A DNA stretch of 64,000 nt, from NCBI RefSeq assembly GCF_008831285.2, contig NC_045143.1, forward strand, positions 12,885,214 to 12,949,213. Reading direction: 5' to 3'. The notes below the pieces were generated by a model, which was not told the DNA's origin, searched no databases, and worked only from the letters and a program-made list of their open reading frames with translations. This document shows, piece after piece, positions 1 to 23,021 of the stretch (position 1 is the first letter of the stretch; each line of letters starts with the position of its first letter). This DNA comes from Nymphaea colorata. Lineage: Eukaryota; Streptophyta; Magnoliopsida; Nymphaeales; Nymphaeaceae. The position numbers were made by a program, and so were the translations under genes.

Positions 1-519
1 CAACCAAATGGCATGACCAATACACAAAAGAAGCTATCACATATTTGGAAAACAAGTAGATACGACAATAATTAATTACTTCTTCAAACAGTAAGTGAAT
101 GCTATAAAATAAAAATGAAATATATAGCCATCAATAATTTGGTTTTCTCCAATATCACCTCTCCAATCATTATCACAATATTTGATTAAGTGATGTGAAA
201 AGTAAAACTATAAGATTGCATTTTTTTCTTCAATCAAAGATGTAACGTTACAGAATTACTAAATACTTGAAGAACAAGTAAATGTTCTTGAAAAGGGCAA
301 ATATGAAAAAAGTTCGATCATGAATGGCTGAGAAATGAGATGAATCACTTTGAGAGGGCATTAGTGTTTGATTATTTGAAGTCAGTATCCATATATGTTA
401 TGCTTCATACTTAAATCATTATGTTGTGCAAATTCACCATGACTCTGATTGAAACTCCTCAATTGCTCGGCCACTTATACTATATGACGGCACAGTAGTG
501 TCATGGGCTATTAAGTGAG
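1..519. other. AT-rich intergenic sequence, no gene seen
   Basis: No coding signal, RNA gene or clear repeat was recognised here. The stretch is AT-rich with frequent stops in every frame. Confidence 0.5.
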
Positions 520-930
520 CTAAGAAGATATTGAAGAGGGAGATGAGAGTATTTAAGATGGATAGTAGAAAATTTGTGGGAAGAGAAGAAGAGGGGATGG
601 AAAAAGAGATAAGAGGGGAAAAAAGAGAGAATTGCCATGAGAGAAGAAAGAAGAGGAAGATGAGAGGAGAGAATGCAAGGAAAAAGGAGATGGGATGGTA
701 TATCTAAGAGGGAATGGGGGAAAAAAAGGAGCTGCAAGTAAAGTGGAGGGTTTTGAGAGGAGGGGAAGCGGAGTTTCATGGATAAAAGAAGAGGCGGAAA
801 CTAATCAAACATTAGAAGAGGAAGTTGGCAGTAGATTAGAAGGGGTAGTTTTGTGATCAAAAGTAGCGTTTTGTGAACAGAAGAGGGGATTGACAAAAGA
901 GAGTGTACATAGGAGAGGAGAAGAGGAGGA
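520..930 (+). repeat. GA-rich (purine) low-complexity tract
   Basis: For about 400 bases the plus strand is strongly enriched in purines, with repeated gaagag, gagagg and ggaaaa blocks and few pyrimidines. The minus strand is open for 92 codons (779 to 501), but the peptide is only a Leu/Phe/Ser/Pro string dictated by the tract and is not a credible gene. Confidence 0.6.
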
Positions 931-2844
931 GGGTGTAGAAGTAAAATTTTTTACAACTATATGTAGTGATTTAATGATAATTGTGAGAAACCATGCTCTC
1001 TTAAGTCACTTAATTAGCTTACAGTATGGTTAATGGTATGGACATTACATGAAGGAAAAGTGTTGATGGCCAAGCTTTAGAAGTGTCAAAAATTATTTGT
1101 GTTGCTGTTACTTTGATAATGTTTCATACTTCAATTGTTCCTATTTTAATATAATATTTATGATAACTTATATTATAATGTGTTTATAGTTACAAAGTTG
1201 GCAATATAAAAAGAAGAAAGCTGAGAAAAGAGATGATTGTATTCATGATTAAATAATTGTTTCATAGTGAGTTAATGTACTTTTCGAATGATGTTTCAAT
1301 ATGAATAAGTGGAAATAACACACTATTATAAATTTAGCAACTTCTCAATAGTAATAAGTTGGGGTAGAGTCCATATGAAACGAGATTAAATTTTGAATAA
1401 CTCAATCAAGAAATTATCTTTAGTAGTACTCAACATAAAAAAAAGTTCATACAAATTCAAGGTCTAATCAACCAATCACACAATCTCTTAGCAAGAAGTA
1501 AATTAGAAGACAAACTCTTCTTGTAGATAACTACTAAGGCGCTTAATTTGAGATCTTGCACTTAGCACTTCTTTTGGACAGCTTTAGTGGATCATAACAA
1601 TGATCTTATACACAACTAAAACAAGTTATGGTCTTAATACAAAAAACATGAATACAACACAGTAAACAAGCAATATGAATCACATAGTTAAGTAATGGAC
1701 AACCCTATAATATTAAAAAAAAACCAAAAAGTTATACTATCTAACTAGAACAATGAAAGGTCTTAACAAACAATTGAAAATTTAAACTAAAGTAATCCTA
1801 AACATACTTATTATATATTGAAAAACAGCTAAGCACTCTACTGCATAGGACAATAAATAAAAACAGGTGAACACCCTAAACTGCTCCAATATAGTGTTCA
1901 ATTTAGCTTCAAGGCAGGTTTTCAAAATCTATAAATTCTAGAGGGCAAAAATTATCCCAAATTTATGAAATTAGGCTTACTCTACACACTTTCCCAAGAA
2001 ACTAACCCATTTTACATAACTCAAAAAAATCTTTGTACATTTTAAGATACAAGCATTTTAATTACAATAAATTTTTGTCTATATACTTCCCCAAAATATG
2101 AAAAAGTATAAAACTTATTTTCAATCCAAAACTCTAAAATCAAGTTTAAATTAAACGAAATTTGGTTTGAGGACACTAGAAAGTGAACTAAGATATAATA
2201 TAAATTTCATATTGAAATTCAATGAGAATCTACACAAATCAATATGTACATGAATATCTAAATTTTGTTACATTCTAATCTTTAGTATCTTAAAGTAAAG
2301 ATAAATCCAACACCTAAAGGAATGCTTCTGAGTTCTGACCTAAATTCAGCACTCCCACACACTTAGACAATAATTAAATACCCTCAAACATTAACTAAAC
2401 TAATCGAAGATCTGTGACTAGTCTAAGTGCACTATAATGAAGTGAAGGCTAATGCTAAATTAAAGTACACTAACTGACTTGTGGTTGACAATTAAATTAG
2501 AACTAAAGGAACAAGGGGAGACAAAGGAACTAAACATGTCCCATAGTGGGGCCCTAGGATATGATTTGGCAATAGCATAGAGACTTAGGTGTGCATGCCA
2601 CTTAGTGTGGATACTTTACTAGATTAAATTAGCTTAAAAAAAGTTAAATGAAGTTAAACTACCTAAATTCAACTAAATGATAAATGTAAATGAACAATAA
2701 ATGAATCTCTAATTTAGATGAAGAAGAAGGTAGAATGCAATTTAAATAGAATGAATGCTAAATAGTTCTAGATAAAACTAAATATAAATTAATGAGGATT
2801 TAAAGGAAAGAAGTTAGACAAGTGGACCCTAATAAAGGTTATGA
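931..2844. other. AT-rich intergenic sequence, no gene seen
   Basis: No open frame of note and no recognisable protein similarity in six frames. Composition is uniformly AT-rich, as in plant intergenic DNA. Confidence 0.45.
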
Positions 2845-3195
2845 GTAGTATTATATAGTATCCAAGTGTTAGAATGATATATAATGTATATTGTATTACA
2901 GTGATATATTTTTTAAGTGTTATACAATATCATAGTGTTATAGTGTTATATAGCTTTATATATTGTTATATAATGTTTTATAGAAATATATAGTGTTATG
3001 TAATGTTATATAGAGTTAGTGTTATTGTGTTATAGGGTTATAGTGTTATATAGGGTAATAGTGTTCTAGCGTTATAGTATTAGTGTTACAGTGTCTTGTA
3101 GTGTTATATAATGTCACATAATATTATAATGTTATAGTGTATCAGTGTTATATAGTATTGTAGTGTTATATAATGTTATATAGTGTTATAGTTGA
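2845..3195 (+). repeat. Minisatellite, ~10-bp unit (tatagtgtta)
   Basis: The sequence is a degenerate tandem array of tatagtgtta and close variants (agtgttatat, aatgttatat), running for about 350 bases with interspersed insertions and substitutions. The array stops sharply near 3195. Confidence 0.75.
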
Positions 3196-6100
3196 TATAC
3201 TCTACAAGACATCATTTGTTAAAAGGGTGATTTCAATTTTCATTGATTGTCTTTTCATTTTCTATTGATTGTTATTTCACTGCAGTACTAGCAAATGTGT
3301 TAGGATTAATTTCTTCTTCAGTTTTGTATAGTCTGTGCAAAAAAAAAAAAAAACCAATCTTTCAATTGGTTTCTAAAAATCATTTGGTAAAGGTGGACTA
3401 GTAAAATCCACTATCTTTTTTAGGGTCAATATGTTCTTTTTAAGTAAAGTTTATATTTTTCATATTTTAAAGTGTCTAAGGACGAGCATCTACCTTTGAT
3501 CAGATTCTTGGAGATCTGACCAGAAGTCGAACATTTTCTTTGTTTAGTTGAGTCTAGTGTTCTTTTTTTTTCACTTTTCACATAGTATCATAGTTATTTG
3601 TGTACATTCAAGTCTTCAGTGTACTTAAAATATTTTAACATATTTTTAAGTGACCGATTTATAGGCATAATTTGCTAGAATTAGCCATGACCTGGCCATA
3701 ATTAGGATTTCTAGTCAATAGTTTTGAATAGGTGTTTTAAAGTTTTTAAAGCATTTTACACATAGTTTTGGATTTTTTTGGTAATTTTAACTGTGACCCA
3801 CCATAGTGTCATGTCCTGGTCTTGCCCTTCACATGTCATAGGTATAAGTGTCAGATTTTTGTGCCATATCATGTCATTTATCAGAATTTAGTATTTTAAA
3901 GTGATTTCTCGTGTTACGAACCTGGTCTTTCTCTTTTATGTATAGTTGGGATTCTTGTTTAAGACGGCTATTCCATTACTTGCATGAGTCACTACAAATT
4001 TATTTATTGAGTTTCTAGTCCAATTTGGGGCAACGCCATAATTTTTCTTTGCTGTAATTAGCTTTCAATTTGTTGAAATTTGTGATAGTATGAAACAACA
4101 AAAGTTCAATTCCCTTGTTTATTTCCCTTCTCAACCGTATGTTGCTAATTTCAACAGTACATGCTACTTGTGATTTTAGTTAAAAATATTATTTGGTGCA
4201 TGGTTTTAGTTCACATTGCAATGTGGAAAAAATTGATTTAAAAAGTGAAGTTTATTGAATTTAAAGGCATATACCTAAAATCACATCATGGGCCCCACAC
4301 ACCTTTTGTAGCTTGATCTGGATAAGGAAGATCCGAAAGATTAATGAGAGTATCCGTATGGACTAGACACAGCTGAATTGACCACAACTTGTTATTTTCT
4401 TCATATCAAGTTAGGGCTTTCAAAATTTCTTTTAATGTTTTGATCCATGTTATATACGTTCTAATATTTCTATGTGGTTTTCTAATTTTCAAAGTATTGT
4501 TAAGTAAGTTTAGTTTGTGTTTAAGGTCTAGGAGATTTGCGAACTAGTTTGTGGGTCAAGGTTGGAAATTTTCTACTACATGTATTTCTTGTTTTGTTTT
4601 AGATTGTTTGTTGAAGCTAGGACATGTATGAGGTTTTTGACCATCAATTTGGATAGTGGTTCACCAGAAATGGCATGATTGTGTGGAGAAAAGCATATGA
4701 TAACTCCCTAGCTATGTGATGATAACCAATCATAAAATTGTTCTTGGTGGACATTGATTTACATTTCTCTCTTTTAATTCTACATTTGTTTTGTATTGCC
4801 CATCAGATCATTTATTGCTTTTAAGTTAAGTTCTATCTAGGGGCCTATAAACAGCCTAATTTTTCACTTGTTTAAATTACCACTTTGCCCTTCACTATGT
4901 TTTTTTTTTCAAGTGGTTTTTAAAGACATTTCAAATTTGAGGGCATTTTCATCTAAACTAAAGTCTAAATCTATTTAGTACCAAACACCTAGACTCTAGA
5001 AAAATAGAACCAACTAGGTTGCTGCCACCCTATCAAATGACCATTTTACCTCTAAACACTAGAAAACCTATGGAGCTTAGGTGATTGTTTAAAACAAGCT
5101 CAAATAGGGTAATTTCCAGCTCTACAAGCCTGCCAGAACAATTAGGATAAGATTATTAGCCTACTATCCAGTTCATTCTAACTTACCTCAACTCAAGTCA
5201 GATCATTGAAACCTAAAAACTATACTTTTTTAGTTCAACCGAGCTTAGCATAAGTTCACCTCAACGAAAAATAAGTATTATTACACTTTGATTTACAAAG
5301 CAAATTTCAATTCTAGACTAACTTGCATGTTTTCATTAGATCATTCTCTCTCCTATTTAATAGGATCTGAACTCAACTAAGTCAAGTAAACTCAAACAGA
5401 TAGGATCATACTCATCATGTTTAAATCTATCTTCCTTTAGTTCAGTTTGAGTTCATTCATCACGGTTATGAGTTTAATTTCAGTTCCTTTTTTTTTCTTT
5501 TTTTGCTTACTTCTTTCTCTCTTCTTTGCATTATTTTTAGTGTTTAACATAGATTTGAGCTCAATAGGGTGGAGTTAGCTCGAACCAAGCTAGGCTCATG
5601 TTCATCATGCTTAAATTTATCTTTCCTTAGTTCGATTTGAGTTCATTCATCAAGGTTTCAGTTCATCTTCAGTTGATAGGATCAAGTTGGTCATGTTTAC
5701 ACCTACTTTCCTTCAGTTTAGTTTGAGTTCAAGTGCTCTATATTAAGTTCAATTAAATTTCCTAGGTCTATGGAACTTACTCCTAGTACTTGCTATCGAT
5801 GGATAAAAAATTTTGATCTCTCAACATATCATCACCATAAATGATTGATATGGGTGTTATCAACTTACTCCATCTATGAAAAATGTAATGAAAACATGAT
5901 TGTTCTAACCCTCCTCAGTTTCCTTTCATAATCTGAAATTTCAAGTCACCTTTTTTTTTAGAAAAAAATGATCTTTAGAACAATCCAAGAGGAATTCCAG
6001 TGAAATCTTAACTTTGATCTTGGTCTAAGGCAATCTCCAGATACGTTGAATTTGAACACTCATCTTTGATTCTACTTATATATGTTTCATGAACTATATA

Positions 6101-7179
6101 ATGTAATGCTTATGCAGTACATATTCTCTTTATTTCTCTTATCTAAGCATCAACATAGGTCAACAAGCAATGTGGAACTCTTCCATACCATGAACACAAT
6201 TTCCAACTGACAAAATCTATTTTCATTGAGAAATGAGCAAAAAATGTCAAAAATATTGCTTCAATACAATGTTAAAACATGATATAACATAAATTTTTTG
6301 CTCAATATTTTGCTTCATAAAGAGTCCAACTCCGCAAGCTAAAAATTTAGTCATGTATATAAAGTTGAAGAAAAATCTTCTGCCTTAGCCACTATAAATA
6401 CCCCTTGGAATGAGGGTTTTAACACACAAATTCCAAGGCAAGTTTCTACAAAATTTTGGAATTCACAAGTTCTTAAAAGCTATAAATTGGTAAAAAAAGA
6501 TCTTTGGCCAAAACTTTTATTTAGACTCAGTTTGCATTAGGGGCTTGACTCTAGCCACAATAGCAATCAGTTATATCTCCTACCCAAGGCTCAAGTAAGT
6601 CAGGTCGGGGTAGGGTCAGGGTCCAGGTCCTACTCCAGTTTGTGAGTCAGGTAATTTATCTCATTTTCTTCTTTATTTTTCTTGTTTGTTTTATGCTTTC
6701 ATGGTAGCATGTTTTGAGTAAATTTTGCTTTCTTATTGCCATGTTTTAGCTAGTTTTTGCTTTATTAGTAACAAAATTTAAGTAAATTTTGTTTCCTTAA
6801 TAGGATATTTTAGATATTTTTTATTTTCTTAATAGCATGTTTAGTAAACATTCTATTTTCTTAAGCATACTTAGAATGTTTTTCTTTCTTGGTTTCTTAA
6901 GCATGTTTTATAATAGCTTATTTTTAGCTTTCATCATTAAAATTTAATTTTATGTCTTTAAGATATGATATAGAGGTCATGTATGTCCCCCTCTCTTTTT
7001 CTATTTTAGTTTGTATATTTCAATTTGCGTTCATGCATAGATATATAGTTTCCTTTCCTATAAATGTTTAGATCTAGGCTTGAATTAGTTCAAAATTAAA
7101 TGAGCATTAGCAATTACACGTCTAGCACACACCATGGTTTGTGTAGAAGCTGACTCAAAAGGGGTCAGGACCAAGATTT
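3196..7179. other. AT-rich intergenic sequence with a few diverged internal repeats
   Basis: No gene is supported. Three diverged copies of a ~50-60 bp segment with the core agttcagtttgagttca lie near 5412-5470, 5592-5650 and 5686-5735. Runs of A or T occur at 3340 and 5490. A short aataggat-type stretch near 6720-6910 repeats a 'tttagtaaattttgctttctta' theme in diverged form. Confidence 0.4.
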
Positions 7180-8400
7180 AGAGTTCTATTAATTGCAAAA
7201 GGATACATTTAGATAGAGGACATAGACTATGGAGAGACTTTCTCTCCAATAGTCAAATTAACCTCAATCTTTCTTTTATTAACTATTGTCTCATACATGG
7301 ATCTAGAATTGCATCAGATAGATGTAAAGACAACATTTTTTAATGGAAAAACCGTAGAAGAATTTAACATGGAACAACAAAGGAATTATGTTTCAAAAGG
7401 ACAAGATCACAAACGATCCATTTTATGAAGCCAAACAATCATTCAACAATTGTACTTAGGTTTCATAATACCATCATAGAAATGGATTTGATATGTTTAA
7501 TAAGGACCATTGTGTCTATATGAAATGACAGAAGAAGAAATTTGTGATTCTCTTTATTAGCTAGTAATGATGTAGAGATGTTAAATTTGTAGAAGACTGG
7601 TTATCAATTCATTTTGAAATGAAAGACATGGGTGATGCAACATTTAGTGTGGAAAAATTTGAAAGAGATCATTCAAAAATATTTCTTCCTCAGTTACAAG
7701 AGTCTTTTGTCAAGAAGATCTTAAAGTGTTTCAATATGCAAAACTATAGACTCATTGAGACTTCAATAACTAAAGTGATAAATGTAGCCTTGAGTTGTGT
7801 CCTAAAACACCAGAAAAAACTATGTTAACGTCTAAAGTCTCATATTCTAGTGGTGTGGGCAATATGATGCACTTAGTGATGTGTGCCCAGGGCCATACAA
7901 TTTTGCATTATGTTGGAGATATGTGCATAACAGGATGTATAGATGCATATTGGGTGGCGACCCATATGAGCACAAATCTACATCTAGTTATGTATTTTTA
8001 TCAAGCCAAAGTGCTATAATGTAGCAAGAAATAGACGTGCGTAGCTTTATCAATCATGGAAGTAAAATTTGTAGCTGGCTTTGTGGCAGAATAGGAAGGT
8101 CTTTGGTTAAGAAGAATGATGAAACATATATGAGTATTTTATATAGAAATATTTTCCGATGTCAAGTTACCCATAATCAGGCAAACGACCCATATGCAAC
8201 GGATCCGTGTATTTACCAGAAATATTTTCATAGTAAAACCAAACACATAGGCACTAGTGGAAGTATATACTTTACATTATATCCAAATGGAATGTGATTT
8301 AAGGGTTTATGACCACCCATAATAAGGCGGTTGATCCTTTTACAGAACAGATTGCCTAGGATTCATACCTGAAAAATGTACTATAGGATTGTATAAAATT
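7180..8400 (+). pseudogene. Ancient Ty1/Copia RT-RNaseH remnant (different lineage from the young copies)
   Basis: Reading across frames gives successive Copia polymerase motifs. LIAKGY near 7185 is followed by DYGETFSPIVKLTS (about 7225-7270), DLELHQIDVKTTFFNG (about 7300-7345) and MKDMGDATF (7619). QNYRLIETSI then CPKTPE lie near 7740-7810, SKTKHIG near 8235, and VDPFTEQIA near 8327. The frame is broken by many stops and indels and no LTR could be attached, so this is a decayed internal fragment. The wording of the conserved blocks differs clearly from the 5.4-kb family elsewhere in the window. Ty1/Copia assignment is secure; the sub-lineage is not. Confidence 0.8.
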
Positions 8401-8904
8401 TGATTTGTTAATAAATATTATTTCAAAAGCATGTGTATATCTATACGAATATGCAACCAAGTTGTAATGATTCTCTCACATGAACTGCTTGCCTCAACCA
8501 CTGCATGAGAGCAATCTGAGATGAGATGTTGAAAATATAAGGACGCTACTAGTTAGCAAGGCATGCTTTTGAAGATAATAAAGAAGTCAGAAATTAAGAA
8601 GGATTATGAGTTTAATTATCTTGGCAAGAGTAGTATACATCGCCCTAAACAGTTCAAGACAAGGTCTTATCATAATTAAGACCCACATGATCAATCCCAA
8701 ATCATGTAAACCTGATAAACCAGGTCTAAGAACTCAGGTTATTTTAGTGGGATGAAAGAGGAGATCTTTGACATCTTGAGTTATTTCTCGTAGAGGAGAT
8801 GAGTCTTGGTGTTCTGTACAGCAAAAGAATTTTTGGCGCTTGCATATGCCCATTCAAAGATGTGCCATTTTGTTGTAGTATGTTACACATATCGCATAGA
8901 TTGT
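8401..8904. other. Intergenic, no gene seen
   Basis: AT-rich sequence between the Copia remnant and a tandem duplication; possibly the decayed 3' end of the remnant, but no LTR boundary is visible. Confidence 0.35.
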
Positions 8905-9119
8905 GATATATTTAAGTTGATCAATAATGGAAAATGAAGAATGATCCATTGATCCTTGCTTTTTTGTTGTGTCCAGAGATACAAACTTAAGTATCTTAAG
9001 TCATCTATATATATATATATAGCGATATATTTAAGTTGTTCAATAATGGAAAATGAAGAATGATCCATTGATCCTTGCTTTTTTGTTGTGTCCAGAGATA
9101 CAAACTTAAGTATCTTAAG

Positions 9120-9151
<32 letters not shown>
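8905..9151 (+). repeat. 119-bp tandem duplication followed by (AT)n
   Basis: A 119-bp unit starting gatatatttaagttg at 8905 is repeated from 9024 with almost no change. Each unit ends in a (TA)n run, the second expanded to about 30 bp at 9122-9151. Replication slippage seeded by the TA microsatellite is the likely origin. Confidence 0.8.
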
Positions 9152-9155
<4 letters not shown>

Positions 9156-9474
9156 TAATATTATAAAATACCTTGTACCTGCAAAAGAAAAATGTATAGC
9201 TCTCGTACATAGAGGTTGCTCACTATGCATTAGACAAGTTTGAATATATTCAATCTCATTGGATTAATAAAGTTGAATATGTAAGACTGAGATCTCATCT
9301 TATATTTAATATTTATTATTGAATTAAGTTTTCTAGGCGATTCAATGTTGCATGCTGTAAATATTAACATCAGCGAAGAGACAATTGATCTATCCAATCG
9401 AATTATTCATTGCCTTAGGTGACATACTAAAGTAGCAACACTACATCTCATCAAAATATAGCCAAAAGTCATGA

Positions 9475-9478
<4 letters not shown>

Positions 9479-9514
<36 letters not shown>

Positions 9515-9545
9515 CTTCATGACCATAGGGTCGAACAATCTATTT

Positions 9546-9616
<71 letters not shown>
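9479..9616 (+). repeat. (AT)n and compound (AT)n(GT)n microsatellites
   Basis: An (AT)n run at about 9479-9511 is followed by a second (AT)n at about 9551-9577 that passes directly into a (GT)n run ending near 9616. Confidence 0.9.
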
Positions 9617-9619
<3 letters not shown>

Positions 9620-11129
9620 TCAATACAGTACAATGAAATATTATTTTTCGCAACAAGTACGAGTGGGAAAATGTGGGAGAATGTATCTAGACCCATTCAA
9701 GATGGAAAAAAGGATCTGATTCACCTTTCACATATACAAATTTGACTGTTATATCATCCAAAGTTTTGAACAAGTAGGGTGAGTGTTTCGGAAACCACTT
9801 CCTTCCTTAGTTTAAAGAATGTGGTTATCTCAAGACATTATAAAAACGGGCGAGTGTCTGAAATCAATAGCACTGAGGTAGTGAGGATTAGTCTCTGTCT
9901 TAACGGACTAATATCAGAAAAAGTGTGTTATGCATTAACTTGTTTTGCAATATGCTTCTTTGTTTTGTAAGAATCATGACCCTGTCATATCCATCCTTGC
10001 ATGAAGATCTTATGCGAATTTCTTCTCCATCCAGATATAATTCTTGACTTGAATTACATTCAAATTTTCTTTCACTCAATGCATGGTGGACCCCATTTTA
10101 TTTGACGCTTGAAAAGCATTCGCACACTACATTTTCCAGTTTAGGAATAGTCTTGAGTTTGACGGTTTCTTTTGTCATTGTGTGGGCTGTGTATGATAGA
10201 TTGAATAATTTGAGGTTACTTAATAAAATTTGAGTTCTTTTATTTGGTTAATTCAACACCTTACTCCTTGTGAGTTTGATCCGACTCATCATTACATGCA
10301 AGTTGGTGAACTATAATTGGTAAATGCCTCTTATTGGAGTTTAACGATAAAATCATTTTAAATTGGGCCTCAGCAAAGCCGCATTGAACTCAATAATTTT
10401 CTTTTTTATTTTGGTTATCTAAATCCTGTACATACTTTAGGACTTGATGTTGAATAAGACCACTCCATCATGTTTGTGGATACAGGTTTTAAGAAGAGCG
10501 ATCCACTTATATTTGATCCTCTGTCTTCTTTCAGAATATAACTCCTACTCGCTCTTTGGGTTTGCCATACTGGCAAATCCTAGGACCGTAAACATAAGAA
10601 ATCTGTAACTATATTTGTGAATGCTCGAGCACCAATAGATGAACTCTTGAATGAACCAATATAATTACTTATTAGTCATTTAATTATCTACTTAACTGAA
10701 CCTAACAACCCAGTTTGGTTTCAAACATTCCAGTGAACTAAATCTGAAGCATTTAGCATCGAACAATTATCGAACTATAAATAACATTCGATTTAAATAT
10801 CTTTTTAGGGGCATCATTCTAATGAAATTATTGTGAAAATTAAAAAACAAAACCTAAATTTGAACAAAAAGGTTATATTCTTCGTATATTTTATTCGACA
10901 TTATTTGTCCCTTAAAAATGTGCATCTCCAAAACAAGCAAAAGAGTGAGCTGCTTTTCAGCTTCTTTCCCAGTGACAGGAAGGAAGTGCCCCTGTTTAAC
11001 GCACATCCATTTTATGTTGCCTTCTATCTACACCTTATACACGTGGAAGGCAAGTGAACAGTATATCAACAAGCAATCGTGAACCAGCCTTTGTGAATAC
11101 TGAGTAGCTAGAAAGAACCATCACCATCA
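9617..11129. other. Intergenic and probable DHAR 3' flank
   Basis: No gene is recognised. A tttatt at 10890-10895 reads AATAAA on the minus strand, about 235 bases past the DHAR stop codon, and could be its poly(A) signal; this is positional inference only. Confidence 0.35.
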
Positions 11130-21693
<10,564 letters not shown>

Positions 21694-21988
21694 CGTCGTT
21701 CTTCCTCCTTCTTCGCAGGGGAGGGTACGGATCTGCAACGCGTGGTGGTTGGGTGGATATTAAACGTTCGAACACCACATCCACCACCCAGAACGCAAGT
21801 TATGTGCGGTCGATCCGCCGTCGGAGGATTGAAGGGGGGATGTAAACACTTGTATCTGCCCCGAATACTCGAGCACATTCATACAAGCAATTTTATTTTA
21901 AAATGTCTGATGAGTGTAACTATTTTTTTGGTTTAGATTCATGATAGAGTAATGTAATATAATATAATATTTCTTACTACTTCAAATT
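21694..21988. promoter_or_regulatory. Probable DHAR 5' UTR and promoter
   Basis: Immediately upstream of the DHAR start. The first 150 bases are GC-richer than the surroundings. No convincing TATA box was identified on the minus strand, so this is assigned by position only. Confidence 0.4.
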
Positions 21989-22363
21989 GGGGTTGTTTGG
22001 TAAAAGATGAGTGCAGGTTTATAAAATAATAGTTTTAGTATTTATTAATGAGTCATTTGACAACAATGACAACAAGTAAATGTTTCGCAAATCTATCTTA
22101 AAAAGTAAGGTAGGTTTATGAAACAATAGTGTTAGTGTTCATGACATACCCCAATCTTTAGAGCAGAGCAGATTCATTGGTGTCTTTGTTGTCAAACGGT
22201 CCATAGGTCTTTTGGTAGTAGAAATAATTTGTAATTGTTTAGAAATTTACTTCAAAATTTAGACAAATTCAAAGCTATTATTTTATAAACCGACCCCATT
22301 CTTTAAAAGAGCTTACATAGCACTACAAAAGGTGTTACTAAGTCTAAGATGCCAAACGACCCC
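21989..22363. mobile_element. MITE-like inverted-repeat element
   Basis: The left end ggggttgtttggta (21989-22002) and right end tgccaaacgacccc (22350-22363) are inverted repeats matching at 12 of 14 positions. Inside them ggtttataaaataatag (22016-22032) has a perfect 17-bp inverted partner at 22275-22291. A further pair (catttgacaacaatgaca near 22054, and tgtctttgttgtcaaacgg near 22181) lies deeper. There is no coding capacity. The ends resemble those of plant hAT-type MITEs, but an 8-bp target duplication was not found, so the exact borders or family are uncertain. Confidence 0.65.
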
Positions 22364-22583
22364 GACCCCTTTGGGATGACCCCATCGCTTTATAAGGCCT
22401 TCATGCTACAATATATTACTAATTTGCCTAGTGATTCTCTATTATTGCAAATCCTGAAGCTTTTATTATGACCTACTAACTTCACATTTTTCAGCCATGC
22501 TCAACTAAATTATATGGTTTTTATTTGCAATGAAGTTGTTTCTTTAATTAATTGATTATTTTCTCTGCCAAGTTTTTGCTGCA

Positions 22584-23021
22584 ATGGTTAATCTATTTAT
22601 ATTTCTTCTATTTGTTGCTATGTTGTATGCTAGAAGGGTGGAGAACTCACGCATGATAAGCAGTACAACAACTATAATATCTTGCGACGGACATAAAGCA
22701 ACTGCAGCCTCCGTTGCAGAACAGGGCCAGCGCAAAATTTCTCTTGGGAGACGTTGGAAGCGATCGCTGGTGATGCAACCGAAGGGCTTGGCCGCTGCTG
22801 GCAATGACCGTGGCTGGATTGCTGTGGAAGACGAAGCGCCACTCGTGATGGCCATTGATGAGGGTGCCATTTCTAGCTCCAATTATTGGAGCTTATCCAC
22901 GCAAATTCGGCATATGATTGGGGACGTCGATGCCGTGGAGGAGGTCGGACACCATTGCATTCGTCTGTTCCTATGGGAGTGTTGGCTTCATCTAGCAAAC
23001 ATGTTCATAAAGTTGGGCTAG
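22584..23021 (+). CDS. Hypothetical 145-codon open frame
   Basis: The frame starts with an ATG and a hydrophobic stretch (VNLFIFLLFVAMLY, residues 2-15) that could be a signal peptide or anchor. An Arg- and Ala-containing polar part with no recognisable motif follows. Its base composition is more GC-rich than the flanks. No related domain was recognised and no introns or promoter are evident. It may be chance, or a scrap of a decayed element next to the retrotransposon at 23902. Confidence 0.15.
   Translation: MVNLFIFLLFVAMLYARRVENSRMISSTTTIISCDGHKATAASVAEQGQRKISLGRRWKRSLVMQPKGLAAAGNDRGWIAVEDEAPLVMAIDEGAISSSNYWSLSTQIRHMIGDVDAVEEVGHHCIRLFLWECWLHLANMFIKLG

Noticed and set aside
501-779. 92-codon open frame on the minus strand
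   Set aside because: It is the pyrimidine-strand reading of a GA-rich tract; composition is Leu/Phe/Ser/Pro only.
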